DNA from: Scilla litardierei
Taxonomy: Eukaryota; Streptophyta; Magnoliopsida; Asparagales; Asparagaceae
NCBI GenBank assembly: GCA_030789695.1
Contig: CM061142.1
Span: 358,645,486 to 358,709,485, forward strand
Length of the DNA stretch: 64,000 nucleotides
Reading direction: 5' to 3'
Position 1 is the first letter of the stretch; every line of letters begins with the position of its first letter. Positions 32,230 through 43,429 of this stretch are shown here, one piece after another. The notes beneath the pieces were generated by a model. The model searched no databases, was not told the origin of the DNA, and saw nothing but the letters and a program-made list of their open reading frames with translations. The translations under genes and the position numbers were made by a program.

Positions 32230-32470
32230 GTTCTTGAGCTTGGCAGGAACACAGTGAGAGACAACATGATGACCAGAATCATCCCAAGGCACATCTAATT
32301 GGCAGTAAGGAATGATGAGGATCTCTCTAAGCTTTTAGGCAATGTCACCATTGCCAACAGTGGAGTGATGCGCAACATCCACAACCTCTTACTTCCAAAA
32401 AAGCCAGCCCCTTCAAAGGTTGTTGCTGAAGATGAGAGTAAAAGAACTTTCTTTGTTTTTGAACTTTTTC
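32230..32470 (+). pseudogene. Histone H2A second-exon fragment with in-frame TAA
   Basis: Directly after AACAG the frame reads VLELGRNTVRDNMMTRIIPR, then HI, a TAA at 32296-32298, and [20 protein letters not shown], then [15 protein letters not shown]. This is the C-terminal half of canonical H2A (the helix and acidic-patch region that binds H2B and docks on H4) in the plant form with a short tail. The fragment starts at the usual position of an H2A intron, and the first exon is absent. The TAA replaces a Gln codon, and the stretch RNTVRDNMM departs from the usual sequence, so the copy is dead. Confidence 0.85.
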
Positions 32471-33109
32471 TTTTTGTACCTTTCTTTTTTAGCTTTGTAG
32501 AGTTTGATGCTTGGTTTGTAGATCTCGATGTCATAGGGGGTGTTTTTAAGTTTAGGGATTAGCTTTCATGTGTCCTGTAATATGGGATTATTAGTTTGTG
32601 TAATGAAATTTTATTCAAGTTTGGTTGTTAACCAATGGATTAGGAATTTTGGTCATTGGTATGCATAAGTATTTAGATTGATATAAAAGAATGTGCACTC
32701 TTTAAGTAACTTTAAGTGACTATTAAGGGGGTTTTGTTTTGTTAGATAGTTTTTGGTCCAAGGTATAAGCTTCATGGTTGGATTGTTGGTAGATGCTTAT
32801 GTGAATATGTATTAGAAATTATGGCTTATGCTATGCTGCTTTGGATTTATTTCGGTTAAAATGTGTTTTGACTGAGATGGTACCGATTTAAAGTATTGGA
32901 GTTTTATGAGGAATAGAACTTTGAGTGGAGGTTAATGGATACTAAGGAGGTTAAAGAGTACTAAGGAGGTTAAGGTCTTTTATTTGAGTAAGGATTTTTT
33001 TCCGAGAAGTATCCTTAAACTTTTTGTATATACTTTTATGCATGATGAATTGACTTGGGCATCGGAGGAATGTAGCTTGGCAGGTGCAATATTTTTGTGA
33101 GAAAACCAA
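32471..33109 (+). other. H2A 3' flank, no further gene
   Basis: T-rich sequence resembling the untranslated end and downstream region of the H2A copy, followed by AT-rich sequence with no recognised feature. Confidence 0.4.
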
Positions 33110-33507
33110 TTTTTTAGTTGGGGGACAAAATTTTGGTCAGAAATCCCCACTGCAAAATTTGCATCCTTAAAATTTTGTTAGGGGATTGGAATTTTTTCAG
33201 GGCGGGGACCAAAATTTTCGCGAAAAATTTTTCTGCTAAAATCCCTCCCTTCCTCCTCAAAAACTTAGTCCCAAAAACAAGCAAAATTGTGATTACATTA
33301 ATTATCTTAGTTTGGATTGCCACAATAATTTTTTGGTATGGTATAATATTTGGGATGAAAATTTAAAGTTAAAACAACTGGTAGTGGATGACTGATTTTT
33401 AAAATTTGGAAGATGACGAAATTTTTTGGGGTAATAAGATTTAGGGAATCCAAGATTTTGAGGGGAGAATATTTTAAGTGAACCATGCCCTACGGGCATG
33501 GGATATG
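33110..33507 (+). mobile_element. Helitron-like 3' end (hairpin plus CTAA)
   Basis: AT-rich sequence leads to CCATGCCC-TAC-GGGCATGG, an 8-bp perfect hairpin. The inner GGGCA arm is followed by TGGGATATGA and CTAA. A hairpin about 10 nt before CTRR is the signature of Helitron 3' ends. A second copy of the same end lies at 39191, and the upstream words AATCCAAGATTTTGAGGGG are shared. The following base is C rather than the expected T. Confidence 0.5.
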
Positions 33508-33931
33508 ACTAACTGTGTACAACTTGCTTTGGACATGAAATAGTTCTTTCTCCATCATACTTTATTGCATTCTAACTCATTCAGTGACATCATCAAAATC
33601 AATTTGTTTCTTCAACTATTTTGTATTGGTTAAGCTTTTGGAGGTGGTTAGCATGAGAACTATGTTTGGGGTTTTAATCTTTTTATATTTGTATGTTCTG
33701 AATACACTCTATCTGAGTATCACATGCGAGAATGTATATGAATTTTCTTGGTTGATTTCTTATAATTATTTCAGCAATTGAGAATTGCCTCTATATTTTG
33801 ATGGCCTTTTCGATCTTCTATTAGACATTTGAGGGGTGTGTTTCAATTGGTTTGTTGACTATGATACCATGGTTGATAGGAAAATGACTGGGATTGAAAC
33901 TTAAGGAATGAATCAACGGTTGGGCTGAGGG
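33508..33931. other. No gene recognised
   Basis: T-rich flank between the Helitron-like end and the Tork LTR. A 65-codon open frame at 33584 has no recognisable features. Confidence 0.4.
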
Positions 33932-34741
33932 TGTTGCTGCAGGAAGAAGAAAATGATAGGAACGAGGTTACCGAAGCCTTGGGTTGAGTCGCGGACTAGG
34001 TCGCTCTCTTTAAGACGATTCGTGGCTCTGCCCAAGTTTGTGCAGCAGTGTACGGCCACGACGTCCCCCGGATAAAACAGCCCAGAAAACGCCTCTGTGG
34101 AAGGAGCTTCTCTGCACAGGAAGAAGCATCAAGAACAACACCAACCTTGACTGCTCGGAATCAGCGATAGTTTTTGAAAATATGGGGACGGAAGAAAATT
34201 TTAGCTGCTGAAATTTTTTGCAATTTTCTTATGTTTAAACGAATCAGCCCTCTCCCTATTTAAAGGAAAAAAAATTAACGTTAAAGAAATTAAAACGATT
34301 AAGAATTTATTTTGGCAGTTAATAGGGTGAGTAAATAGGGAATAAATCAAGGAGAATAATTACAGATCTGAAATTAAAATTTTAAAATGTTTTTGTAACT
34401 GTTTTGAATTTAAAACGTTTCAAATTCAAATTTCAAATTTCAAAAAATTAATATCTTTTCCTCCAAAAAATAATAACCACACACACGCACCGCACGGCTC
34501 GGCTCGGCTCGGCCCGGCGCAGCGTCGGCATCGGCGGTGTGCCCGCGCGTGTTGTCATTTTGTGTAAGTCCTCTCCCCTCCACAAAAGAGTCATACCCCA
34601 AGGGGCACACCTCTAAGGCTCTACAAACTCTATATAAACTCCTCCAAGTCTTTTTGCCCAAGCAATGTGGGACTAAAGCAAATGGAGGGAAAACCAAAAT
34701 TGAGTCCAAATCCTTTTGAAAAAATTCAATTGCTTGCAACA
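33932..34741 (-). mobile_element. LTR of Tork-type copia element
   Basis: On the minus strand it runs TGTTGCAAGCAATTG to TTCCTGCAGCAACA, with TGTTGC/GCAACA inverted ends. It is preceded on that strand by the purine tract AGTAGGGGAT. A TTTATATAG promoter core lies at about 34630-34638, downstream of GTCCCACATTGC. The interior contains GGCTCG repeats. It is the 3' LTR of the pol fragment to its right; no second LTR was found. Confidence 0.75.
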
Positions 34742-35290
34742 ATCCCCTACTAGAATTTTTAAAAAATAAAATAAAAGTATATTTCATCGAGCAGAATATA
34801 ATATAAGACTTGTGCATAAATAAAGATGTCTATCGACTTGAACCTTTATATAGTGTTAATGATTTAGATTTAACTAGAGTAACTCGTAGTTTTGAACTCT
34901 ATCTCTAACATCATCACACACACAACATTATCAAGGTGTTGTTCATAAGCCCGTGCTTTGCGGCCATGCACGTGTATCCCAGTATAGTGAATGCTCTAGA
35001 GAATTTTGCCCAAAATTCCATTGGAAGCGGCCACACTTCCATGTTCACATAGGTGATTCTATCAAGAGTACTCCTGTAGCTAGGTACCCCACTCCACATA
35101 GAGTATAGAATTCATTAAGAGTTAATATTAACTCATCCTTTTATCGCTTCAGTATATCATGCGCAATACGATTCTTCTGGAATAGGACTAATATTTATAC
35201 TGGCATGATTCTCCACATATCACTTCATGATTTGTTATTACCCTTTGAACCTATTTCTCAGTATCTCTGGTCTATAGGTTGGGTTTCCCC
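34742..35290 (-). other. 3' untranslated part of Tork-type element
   Basis: Non-coding sequence between the pol end and the polypurine tract. No gene is seen. Confidence 0.5.
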
Positions 35291-38056
35291 CACAAGTGAC
35301 TCACCATTCTAAGGGCATGAGTCCCATTCCTTTCGAGGTTTAAAAAACCTTTTCTCGAGCTAATCCTTTCGTCAAAGGATCAGCTAAGTTATCATAAGTA
35401 CGTACATGATCCACTCTCACAGCTCCAGAGTTCATATACTCTCTAATGGTACTGTGCTTAAGACGTATTTATCGCCTTTTTCTGTTATAATAACGGTTCT
35501 GAATCTTTGCAATAGCTGCAGTACTATCACAATGGATCAAGACAGCTGGTATTGGTCTATCCCATAAAGGATGTTCTGATAACAGGTTTCTAAGCCAACA
35601 TGCTTCTTCGCTAGCTAAAGCTAGTGCAATCATCTCAGACTCCATGGTGGATTGAGCTAAAATAGTCTGTTTTTTGGATTTCCAAGATACAGCTACGCCA
35701 GTTATGCTAAAAATATAGCCACTAGTTGCCTTGGAGTCATCTGAAAGGGTGTTCCAATCAGCATCGCTATATCCTTCAAGGACAACGGGAAACTTCTGAT
35801 AATGTAATCCGAGATTCATGGTCCTCTTAAGGTATCTCATGACTCTTTCAATAGCATACAAATACTCAATACTAGGTCTGCTTGTAAACGTGCATAGTAA
35901 TCCTATAGCATAAGCTATATCAGGTCTAGTGCAATCAGTAGCATATCCCAGACTGCCAATAATGCTCGCATACTCAGTTTGTCTAACACCATCGTCGGTA
36001 TTCTTGAACAACTTAACACTAGGATCATAAGGAGTATAAGCTGGTTTACAATCAAAATAATTATATTTCTTTAGAATCTTTTCAACGTAATGAGATTGAT
36101 TCAAAGAAATTACATGTTCAGATCTAGTTATTTTAATTCCAAGGATTACATTAGCTTCACCAATATCTTTCATGTCAAAGTTTGCACTTAACATGGTTTT
36201 AACTTTGTTCACAACATGAATGTTTGAACCAAATATCAGCATACCATCAGCATAAAGACATATAATGGTGCAAATACCATTATCAGATTTATAATATATG
36301 CATTTCTCACTTTCATTAACAGTGAAGCAATCAGAAATAACAAGGTTATCAAATTTTTCATGCCATTGCTTAGGTGCTTGTTTCAAACCATAAAGTGACT
36401 TATCTAATTTGCACACTTTATCTTCTTGACCTGGAATAACAAAACCTTCAGGTTGATCTATGTGGATTTCTTCTTCTAATTCACCATTTAAAAAAGTTGT
36501 TTTAACATCCATTTGATGTACTACTAAATTATGTATAGCAGCAATAGCTAATAGTACACGTATGGATGTAATTCTAGATACATGTGAAAAAGTATCAAAG
36601 AAATCTATGTTTTCTTGTTGTCTAAATTCTTTGGCTACTAGATGAGCTTTATACTTATCAATAGTTCCATCAGGTTTTAATTTCTTCTTAAGTATCCACT
36701 TATATCCTATAGATTTACATCTAGGAGGTAAGTCAACTAGATGCCAAGTTCTATTAGACTCTAGAGAGTCCATCTCATCATTAATTGCCTCTTGCCATAA
36801 ATTGGCATCCAAAGATGATAAGGACTCGGTAAGATTGCTAGGATCTTCTTCTAAGTTATAAGTGTAATAGTCAGGACCAAAGTCCTTAGCGACACTAGCC
36901 CTCTTAATTTTTCTAGAATCAATTTCTAATCCTTTGTCAGACTCAGGAAGACTAATGGCTGGAATAGAACATGAACTAGAGCCCCCACTATTCTTAGATT
37001 TAAACGGAAATTTATCTTCAAAGAAATTAGCATCATTAGATTCAATTATAACATGATCTTTCAAATCATAAAATCTATAAGCTTTGCTATTTATAGCATA
37101 ACCAATGAAAACACATTCATAAGCTCGACTAGCAAGTTTTCTCCTTTTAGGGTCAGGAATCCTAACATAAGACAAACATCCCCAAGTTTTAAGATAGGAT
37201 AGATTTGGTTTCTTATTCTTAAAAACTTAATATGGAGAAATTTTACTTTTAGATTTAGGAATCCTGTTAAACATATAGCAAGCAGTTAATAAAATTTCTC
37301 CCCACCAACAAGAGGCAGCACCAGAGTTAAGCATAATAGCAACAACAGATTCAGCTAAAGTTCTATTTTATCGTTCAGCTTTACCATTCATTTCGGGGGA
37401 ATAAGGAGGAGTTTTCTCATGAATAATACCATGCGAATTATAAATAGTAGAGTCATATTCAGTTCCTCGATCACTACGTAATCTCTTTATCTTTTTATTA
37501 CATTGATTTTCAATTTCAGTAACAAAAGATTTAAACATACCATCAGTGGCATACCCTTTCCGAACAAAAACATTATTTTTAGTAATGGTATACATATCAG
37601 CACCTATAGTTTGAGTAAATCCAGCCTTGTTGAGAAGGTAGCCCGAAACCAGATTCTTCCTCATCTCTGGAGTATGCATGACCTCTTTAAGAGTTATAGT
37701 CTTTCCAGAGGTAAACTTCAAATCTACATCGCCTATACCAGCAACAATAGTGGAGTGGGAATCTTCCAACAGCACTTTCTTGTCATTTGTTTCAGAATAG
37801 GACTTGAATAGTCCACGATCATAACAGATATGGCACGAAGCACCAGTGTCTATCCACCACCCTTCAGTACCACCAATTGCATTGACTTCAGAAATCATTG
37901 CAATTAAATCCTCTTCGGTAAGGTTCGCCTGCGGTGCAGGACGACGCTTATTCCGACAGTTTCGAGACAAATGGCCAGGCTTGTTACAGTTATAGCAAAT
38001 AAACTGTATCGAATCATTCTTTGAAGGGGGTTTAGGTCCATTCTGATTTCTAGATG
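35291..38056 (-). pseudogene. Tork-type copia polyprotein with dead RT and deleted integrase core
   Basis: Reading the minus strand, a zinc knuckle (CYNCNKPGHLSRNC near 38000) is followed by a protease with DTGASCHIC. The frame then jumps from YATDGMFK to SFVTEIENQCNKKIKRLRSD, losing the HHCC domain and the first catalytic Asp of integrase. It resumes with PPYSPEMNGKAER, a stop-containing gap (37176-37367), the integrase C-terminal part (SYVRIPDPKRRKL), RT and RNase H. RT shows LYADGML instead of the usual YxDD motif; the second Asp is Gly at 36243-36245. RNase H is cut by TAA at 35469-35471, although the tail (ADPLTKGLAREKVF) remains beyond it. The element cannot move on its own. Confidence 0.85.
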
Positions 38057-39191
38057 GTTAGGATGAGGGTTTGCAAAAATTTAAGGGGGAAAATCTTAAA
38101 TTGTGTGGGGAAACTCTATGTGGAAAAACAAAGTCACAACGATCAAATCTCTCTCTCTCTCTCTCTCTCTCCATCCCTCCCTCTTCGTTATGATGCGAAA
38201 ACATAAAATATTGATTTGTTCCTTATCATTCTCATTCAATGTCATACCGCACAGTCTTCTCTTTTCATGCGGCTAGAGCATGGTTTTATACGATAAAGTG
38301 AGTATATGATTTCGACTTAATAATTGAACGTGTTGTACATGCATGCAATTTCATTTTACCGGGGAACATTAAGTGAATTGCCAATGGAATACAGTTCATT
38401 AATTATAGATGACCCTTAATTAATATAGTTTATCATGGCACCTGATCCATTTGAAAATATATTATTTTGAAACTCTTTTTGATGCTCCGTTCTGAAAAGG
38501 AAAAATGTTCAACATTGGTTAAAAATAAAAAATAGTTACACCAACTGATCAAAATTAATAGGGGAAAATCCCAAAATTTTTACGAACTAAATTCGTTGGG
38601 AGAACTAAAATTTGTAAGGAACTAAATCTTTGGGGAGAACTAAATCATCTGAGTGAAGTAAATTTTAAAGGTAACTAAAGTTTTTTGAAAAATTTGTGAG
38701 AACTAAATCTTAATGGAACTAAATTTTGGAGGAACTACAATTTTTAGAGAACTAAATAACAATTATTACGCTTTAATTATTGTTGTTCATTTAAAATTAA
38801 TGACTCCAAGATTTTGAGAAGGAATATTTTAAATGAACGGTGGAACTAAATTTTGAGGGAACTACAACTTTGAGGTAAGCTAATAACAACTATTGTGTTT
38901 TGATTATTGATGTTCGGTTAAAATTAAGGGATCCAAGAATTTGAGGGGAGAATTTTTTAAATGAATCGTTCCCTTAGGGCAAAAGTTATATTTGGAGGGA
39001 ACTAAATTTTTGGGATCTAAAGTATTTAGGGAATCTAAATTCTTTTGGGGAACTGAATTTTGAGTAACTAAAATGATTAGGGGAACTAAATAACAATTAT
39101 TGTGTTTTAATTATTACTGTTTATTTAAAATTAAGGGATCCAAGATTTTCAGGGGGGATATCTTAAATGAACCATGCCCTATGGGCACGCA
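38057..39191 (+). mobile_element. Helitron-like AT-rich element, internally repeated
   Basis: It ends CCATGCCC-TAT-GGGCAC, ten further bases and CTAG followed by T, the Helitron 3' pattern. The block AAGGGATCCAAGA...GAGGGGAGAATTTTTTAA occurs at about 38810, 38928 and 39133, each followed by a relative of the hairpin. A (CT)n run lies at about 38148-38171. It separates the Tork fragment from a Sirevirus fragment that could not have been continuous with it, so deletions have also occurred here. Confidence 0.5.
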
Positions 39192-39204
39192 TTGTGACTA
39201 GTTG

Positions 39205-40346
39205 TTACAAGAAGGCATGGTGATTCTTCTTAGGTGCTTTAGTAATATTTCTTGTATTTTCACCAAAAGAAGAATTAGAGGTGGGTTTGGTAATCACCTT
39301 TGGAGTGTATCCCAAATCTCCTCTATGGTTTACCGGATATTGTTTTTCAAGCAAACTGTGAGGTGAATCCCTAGCATGAATAAAGCTAATAAGCTTTTGG
39401 GATTCCTCTTCATATTTCAACGTAAGTTGTTGAATGCGAGTTTCTAAGCTAAGATTTTGAGCTACTAATTTATCATTGGAAATGCTCAATTCCTTAACTT
39501 GAGAGAGAAGTGTGTCTCTCTCACTAGTGTCACAAATATGCAAAGCATCATTATTATTTATACTAGTAGATTCTAAAGCATGCACCCTACTTATAGCGTT
39601 CTTAAATTTTTCTTTCAATTTAGCATATGAGTTGATGCACTTACTTGCCACGTTGGAGGCCACATTGAAACGATACTCAAGATCCTCATATGGTAGATGT
39701 GGTTCATTCTCTTCTTCACCATCGTTTTTCTCCTCGCTAGAGCTTGACGAGGACTCTTCCCCTTTTGCCATAAAGCACATATGGGCTTGCTCCTTGTCAC
39801 CTCCCTCTTCGTCACTAGATGAATCCTCATCCGAAGCATCGAATGTGCCAACAAGTCCCTTCTTTTGGTTCGAAATAACCTTCCTAAGTCCTTCCAAAGC
39901 GTTCACGATATCTGTGAACCTTGTGAACATCTACGAGATGTTTTCACCTTCCTGCTTCTTAAACAACTCATATTTAGATCTAAATACGCATTGTTTAGAT
40001 TTCTTTACCTTCGAAGTCCCTTCATGAGAAATCTCCAATGTATGCCAAATTTCGTTGGCCGTTTTGCACATTGAGATGCGGTATCATTTGAAGTGAGGGT
40101 GCAATGGAATGCATTTATAGCCCCCGCATTGAATATGATCGAGTCCTTCTCCACTTTAGTCCTTGAAGCCGAGGGTGTAGAAGGCTTCTCAAATGGCGAC
40201 TCCGTGATGTCCCGTAGGTCTTGACCCTCCAAGTAGATCATCAACTTGATCTTCCAACTTGGGTAGTTGGTCTCGTTGAAGAGCGGGGGTCGAACGGTTG
40301 ATAGACCTTCTTCATGAGACACAGATATAGCGTTGAATGCCATCAT
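39205..40346 (-). pseudogene. Gag of Sirevirus 1, frame-shifted
   Basis: The first frame (40346-40005) reads MMAFNAISVSHEEGLSTVRP and PPLFNETNYPSWKIKLMIYL, the start of the gag/UBN2 family in copia elements. The frame shifts near 40070. The second frame continues VFRSKYELFKKQEGE, a TAG, then MFTRFTDIVNALEGLRK. It ends in acidic and coiled-coil sequence (SSSDEEGGDKEQ; ERDTLLSQVKELSISNDKL), as usual for long Sirevirus gags. It is cut at 39205 by the Helitron-like end; pol is gone. Confidence 0.8.
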
Positions 40347-40362
40347 TGTTGTATGTTATAAC

Positions 40363-40379
40363 CTCGCTCTGATACTAAT
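40363..40379 (-). other. Diverged primer binding site of Sirevirus 1
   Basis: On the minus strand ATTAGTATCAGAGCGAGG resembles the initiator-Met tRNA site TGGTATCAGAGC with a G-to-A change, located between the LTR and gag as expected. Confidence 0.6.
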
Positions 40380-40675
40380 TATAAGGACTGTCGACCTTGC
40401 AATACTAACAACAAACACTCTAGAGGGCGGGTGATTAGAGTAATGGTAATAAATTATGCAATTAAAATTTAACTTGCAAATACGGAATAATAAATGCAAG
40501 AGGAATTAATCAACACAATCAAACCAAATGTAAACAGAAGATTTTACCCTGGTTCCCCAAACTTGGGTACGTCCAGCCACACCAATATTCACTATAATTC
40601 CCACAAAGAGAAGTGAATACAATCCCACAAAGAGATACCTCACACAGAGGATTTTGTCCTACAGAAGAACCCAAC
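40380..40675 (-). mobile_element. LTR of Sirevirus 1, inner part
   Basis: LTR sequence next to the primer site, containing GATTTTACCCTGGTTCCCCA (on the plus strand), typical of Sirevirus LTRs. It is interrupted by the next Sirevirus; the remainder resumes at 54114 with similar AGAGAATTACTAACTCCCAT words. Confidence 0.65.
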
Positions 40676-41537
40676 TGTTAGGTCATACGTATATGACTTT
40701 GTTGTCGTTAGTGGCACAATGGGTGTGTGTGGAGAATGTTGGATAATGTGTCGAACATTATGTTGAACATAATGTCCAACATACGAGATCAGTTTTTTGC
40801 GATGTTGTAAGAGGCTGGTCGTATTGTAGTGTACCGTAGATGAGAGGTTGTTTGGTTGTTGGCTATTGCCTTTTAAGGCTTGGGTGGCTATCCATCAACT
40901 AAAGAATCGTTGCAGATTCTGTTGGGATCGAGTATCTCTAGCTTTGATTGAGGCGGTTGTAGAGAGATGGTGGTTTTCGCTCAATTATGGTTATTGCTGT
41001 TTTTAGCAGTTGAGGCGAAAAACAAATTTCCTAGATTGGCTTCGTTAATTGCGGACTTCCAATCTTCCCAGATTTGATTCAGTGTACTTCCTTTAACGGC
41101 TCCATAATTGAGGAGGGAGTTCAGTTAAAAGGGTAACGAAGATTGGCGGCTAGGGTCACAACTTGAACGATGTCTTTTGCGAAAGTTGCAAGGAGCTCCG
41201 GGAGGAGGCTGGCTACTACAGAGGTAGGGGATCAAGGGATTTGATTTTTTCAGCAAGGGGATCTTGCACGCAAGGGGATCTTGCGCAAATTACTCCATGT
41301 GGATTGATTGAGATCATCCCTATTTGTTTGTATTGAGGGGGTGGTTGTTCCCCTTAGTAATAAGTGGTATTGGTGTTTTTCTAATCATTAATACTTAGTG
41401 GAGTTATTTGATTTTTTGGGCGAGGCCCCGCAGATGTAGGTGTGCGCATCGAACTGCGTTACCAATTTCTTTGTGTCATCTTGAGTTCTCTATTATTCGT
41501 ATGAGTTTCGTTGTTTGAGATTGCGTACTAAATTTCA
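40676..41537 (+). mobile_element. 5' LTR of Sirevirus 2
   Basis: Contains the 21-bp near-perfect palindrome ACATTATGTTGAACATAATG(T) at 40755-40775 and two copies of CAAGGGGATCTTGC-type words near 41250-41285, where the 3' LTR has three. Confidence 0.85.
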
Positions 41538-41538
41538 A

Positions 41539-41554
41539 TTGGTATTAGAGCAGG
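41539..41554 (+). other. Primer binding site of Sirevirus 2
   Basis: TTGGTATTAGAGCAGG begins one base after the LTR. It matches the initiator-Met tRNA complement with one C-to-T change. Confidence 0.75.
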
Positions 41555-41581
41555 TCATTCGTGCTACTTTATGTTGTCAAA

Positions 41582-43429
41582 ATGGGTGTGATCCTGTTTT
41601 TTAGTACGCCATCCATGAATACAAAGGAAGGTGCATCCATGACTCAGCCTCCACTGCTCACTGGTACTAACTACACTTACTGGAAGTCTCGAATGTGCGC
41701 ATTTATCAAGTCTCTCGATGAGAAGGCTTGGGTGTCAACGATAGAATGATGGACTCCTCCATTTCAAGATGACAAAGAAGGAAATGAACACTTCAAACCG
41801 GCTAAAGACTGGATCCCGAAGAAGAACGAGCGGCTCTGGGAAATTCTAAGGCCGTAAATGCTATCTTTACTACAGTGGATGAAGAGCAGTTCAAGTTTCT
41901 ACATGTGAGTATGCAAAGGAAGCGTGGGACATTCTTCAGAATATTCATGAAGGGACTAGTACAGTAAGAGCCTCTAAACATCAAATGCTTGCCTCTCATT
42001 TGAAAATCTCAGAATGAATGATGATGAAACTGTGGCTGAATTCAATGAAAGATTACGTGATATAACAAATCAGGCATTCCAATTAGGGAAGAAGTACTCC
42101 CAAAAGAAGTTGGTTGAGAAAACTATAAGATCTCTACCTGACAAGTTTTCGGCAAAGATTGCAGCTATTGAAGAGGTGAGGAACACATCTACTATGAGAT
42201 GGATTAATTAATGGGGTCTCTTCAGACCTACGAAATGAATTTGAAGAAAAATAAAAGAGACAAAGGTGTGGCTCTAAAGGTGGAAGCTAGTGAAGCACCA
42301 AATTCAGAAAATGAATCGAAACTTTAAGATGACATCGCCTTGTTAACTAAGAACTTTAGCAGGATGAAGAAGAAGATCAGTAACAGGGGCCAGAATTTCA
42401 GATCTGTCAACAAGGAAATGCGACCGAGTCTGCATACTGCAGGAAAGGGTATCAGTTGTCCCGTACAGAAGTATGAACCAAAGAGCAAAGGCAATGGAAT
42501 ACAGTACATGGAGTGTGAGGGATTTGGTCATATACAAACCGAATGTGCTAATACTCTCAAGAAACAAAAAGGAAAATTATTAGCCAGCACCTGGAGTGAT
42601 GAGGAGTCCGAAGGAAGTGCTGGAGATGAGGACATCATCAGCAATTATGTTCCATTTACAGCCATTCTGGATGATCAATTCGATTATGACACCTTTAATT
42701 ATGTTGGACCAAGTGTTGTCATAACTTGTACAACATTGGAGAATAAACTTGGAAATGTCAGAAAGAATATTATAACATATAGTACAACATCTGACAGTGA
42801 CTCTGGTTCAGAAGCAGGTGGTGCTGAGGAGGTTGATGAAGATGATATTTGGTCTGCTTATCAAACTATGTTCACCAATTGGATGCAGATTTGTGAGATC
42901 AACAAATCCTTAAAGAAAGAAAATGTCAGACTGAAAGGTGAAAAGGATGAGGTTAGGGCTCAACTATTGAAGACTGAGCTAAATCTCAGGAATCTCGAAA
43001 GCCAACTCAGGAGAACGCTACTCAGAGCCAAGAAGGTAGAAAACATCCTCAACAAGTGGAACTCCGGGAAGGCAAAACTCGATGACATTCTAAACATGGG
43101 GAAAGTCTCAGGAGATCGTACATGTGTAGGGTACAATAGAGGAGGCTATCTTCATGCACCCTAGGAAAGACATGTTCCTGTTACTGAAGGAAGGTCGGAA
43201 GAAGATGAGGCACTTCGAGCAAGGTGATCAGAAGTTAAAGCAGAAGAGCGGTGCAACATCCAGGCGTCCCGTGTGTAATTACTGTAAGTTTATAGGGTAC
43301 GCGGACATGAATTGTTTTAGTCGTATGAAACATCAGCGTGAAGGAAGAAACAATGGACATCCTGGCAAAAGGCTCATGAAAAAGTGGGTTAGGAAATCTG
43401 AACTGCTCAATTTGGTTGCTTACACCTAA
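41582..43429 (+). pseudogene. Gag of Sirevirus 2, several frame breaks
   Basis: Pieces in order: MTQPPLLTGTNYTYWKSRMC (41640), MNDDETVAEFNERLRDITNQ and KTIRSLPDKFSAKIAAIEEV (42014-42180), then a long frame from 42340 with a zinc knuckle in which the first Cys is Tyr (YMECEGFGHIQTEC). Acidic and coiled-coil sequence (EINKSLKKENVRLKGEKDEV) follows, and a second knuckle-like segment (CNYCKFIGYADMNC) lies near 43280. This matches the long gag of Sireviruses. At least four frame changes or stops are present. Confidence 0.8.

Noticed and set aside
38057..39191. Treating the Tork pol and Sirevirus gag on either side as one element
   Set aside because: Tork pol has its own gag zinc knuckle at 38000, and its domain types differ from the Sirevirus gag; they are two truncated elements.
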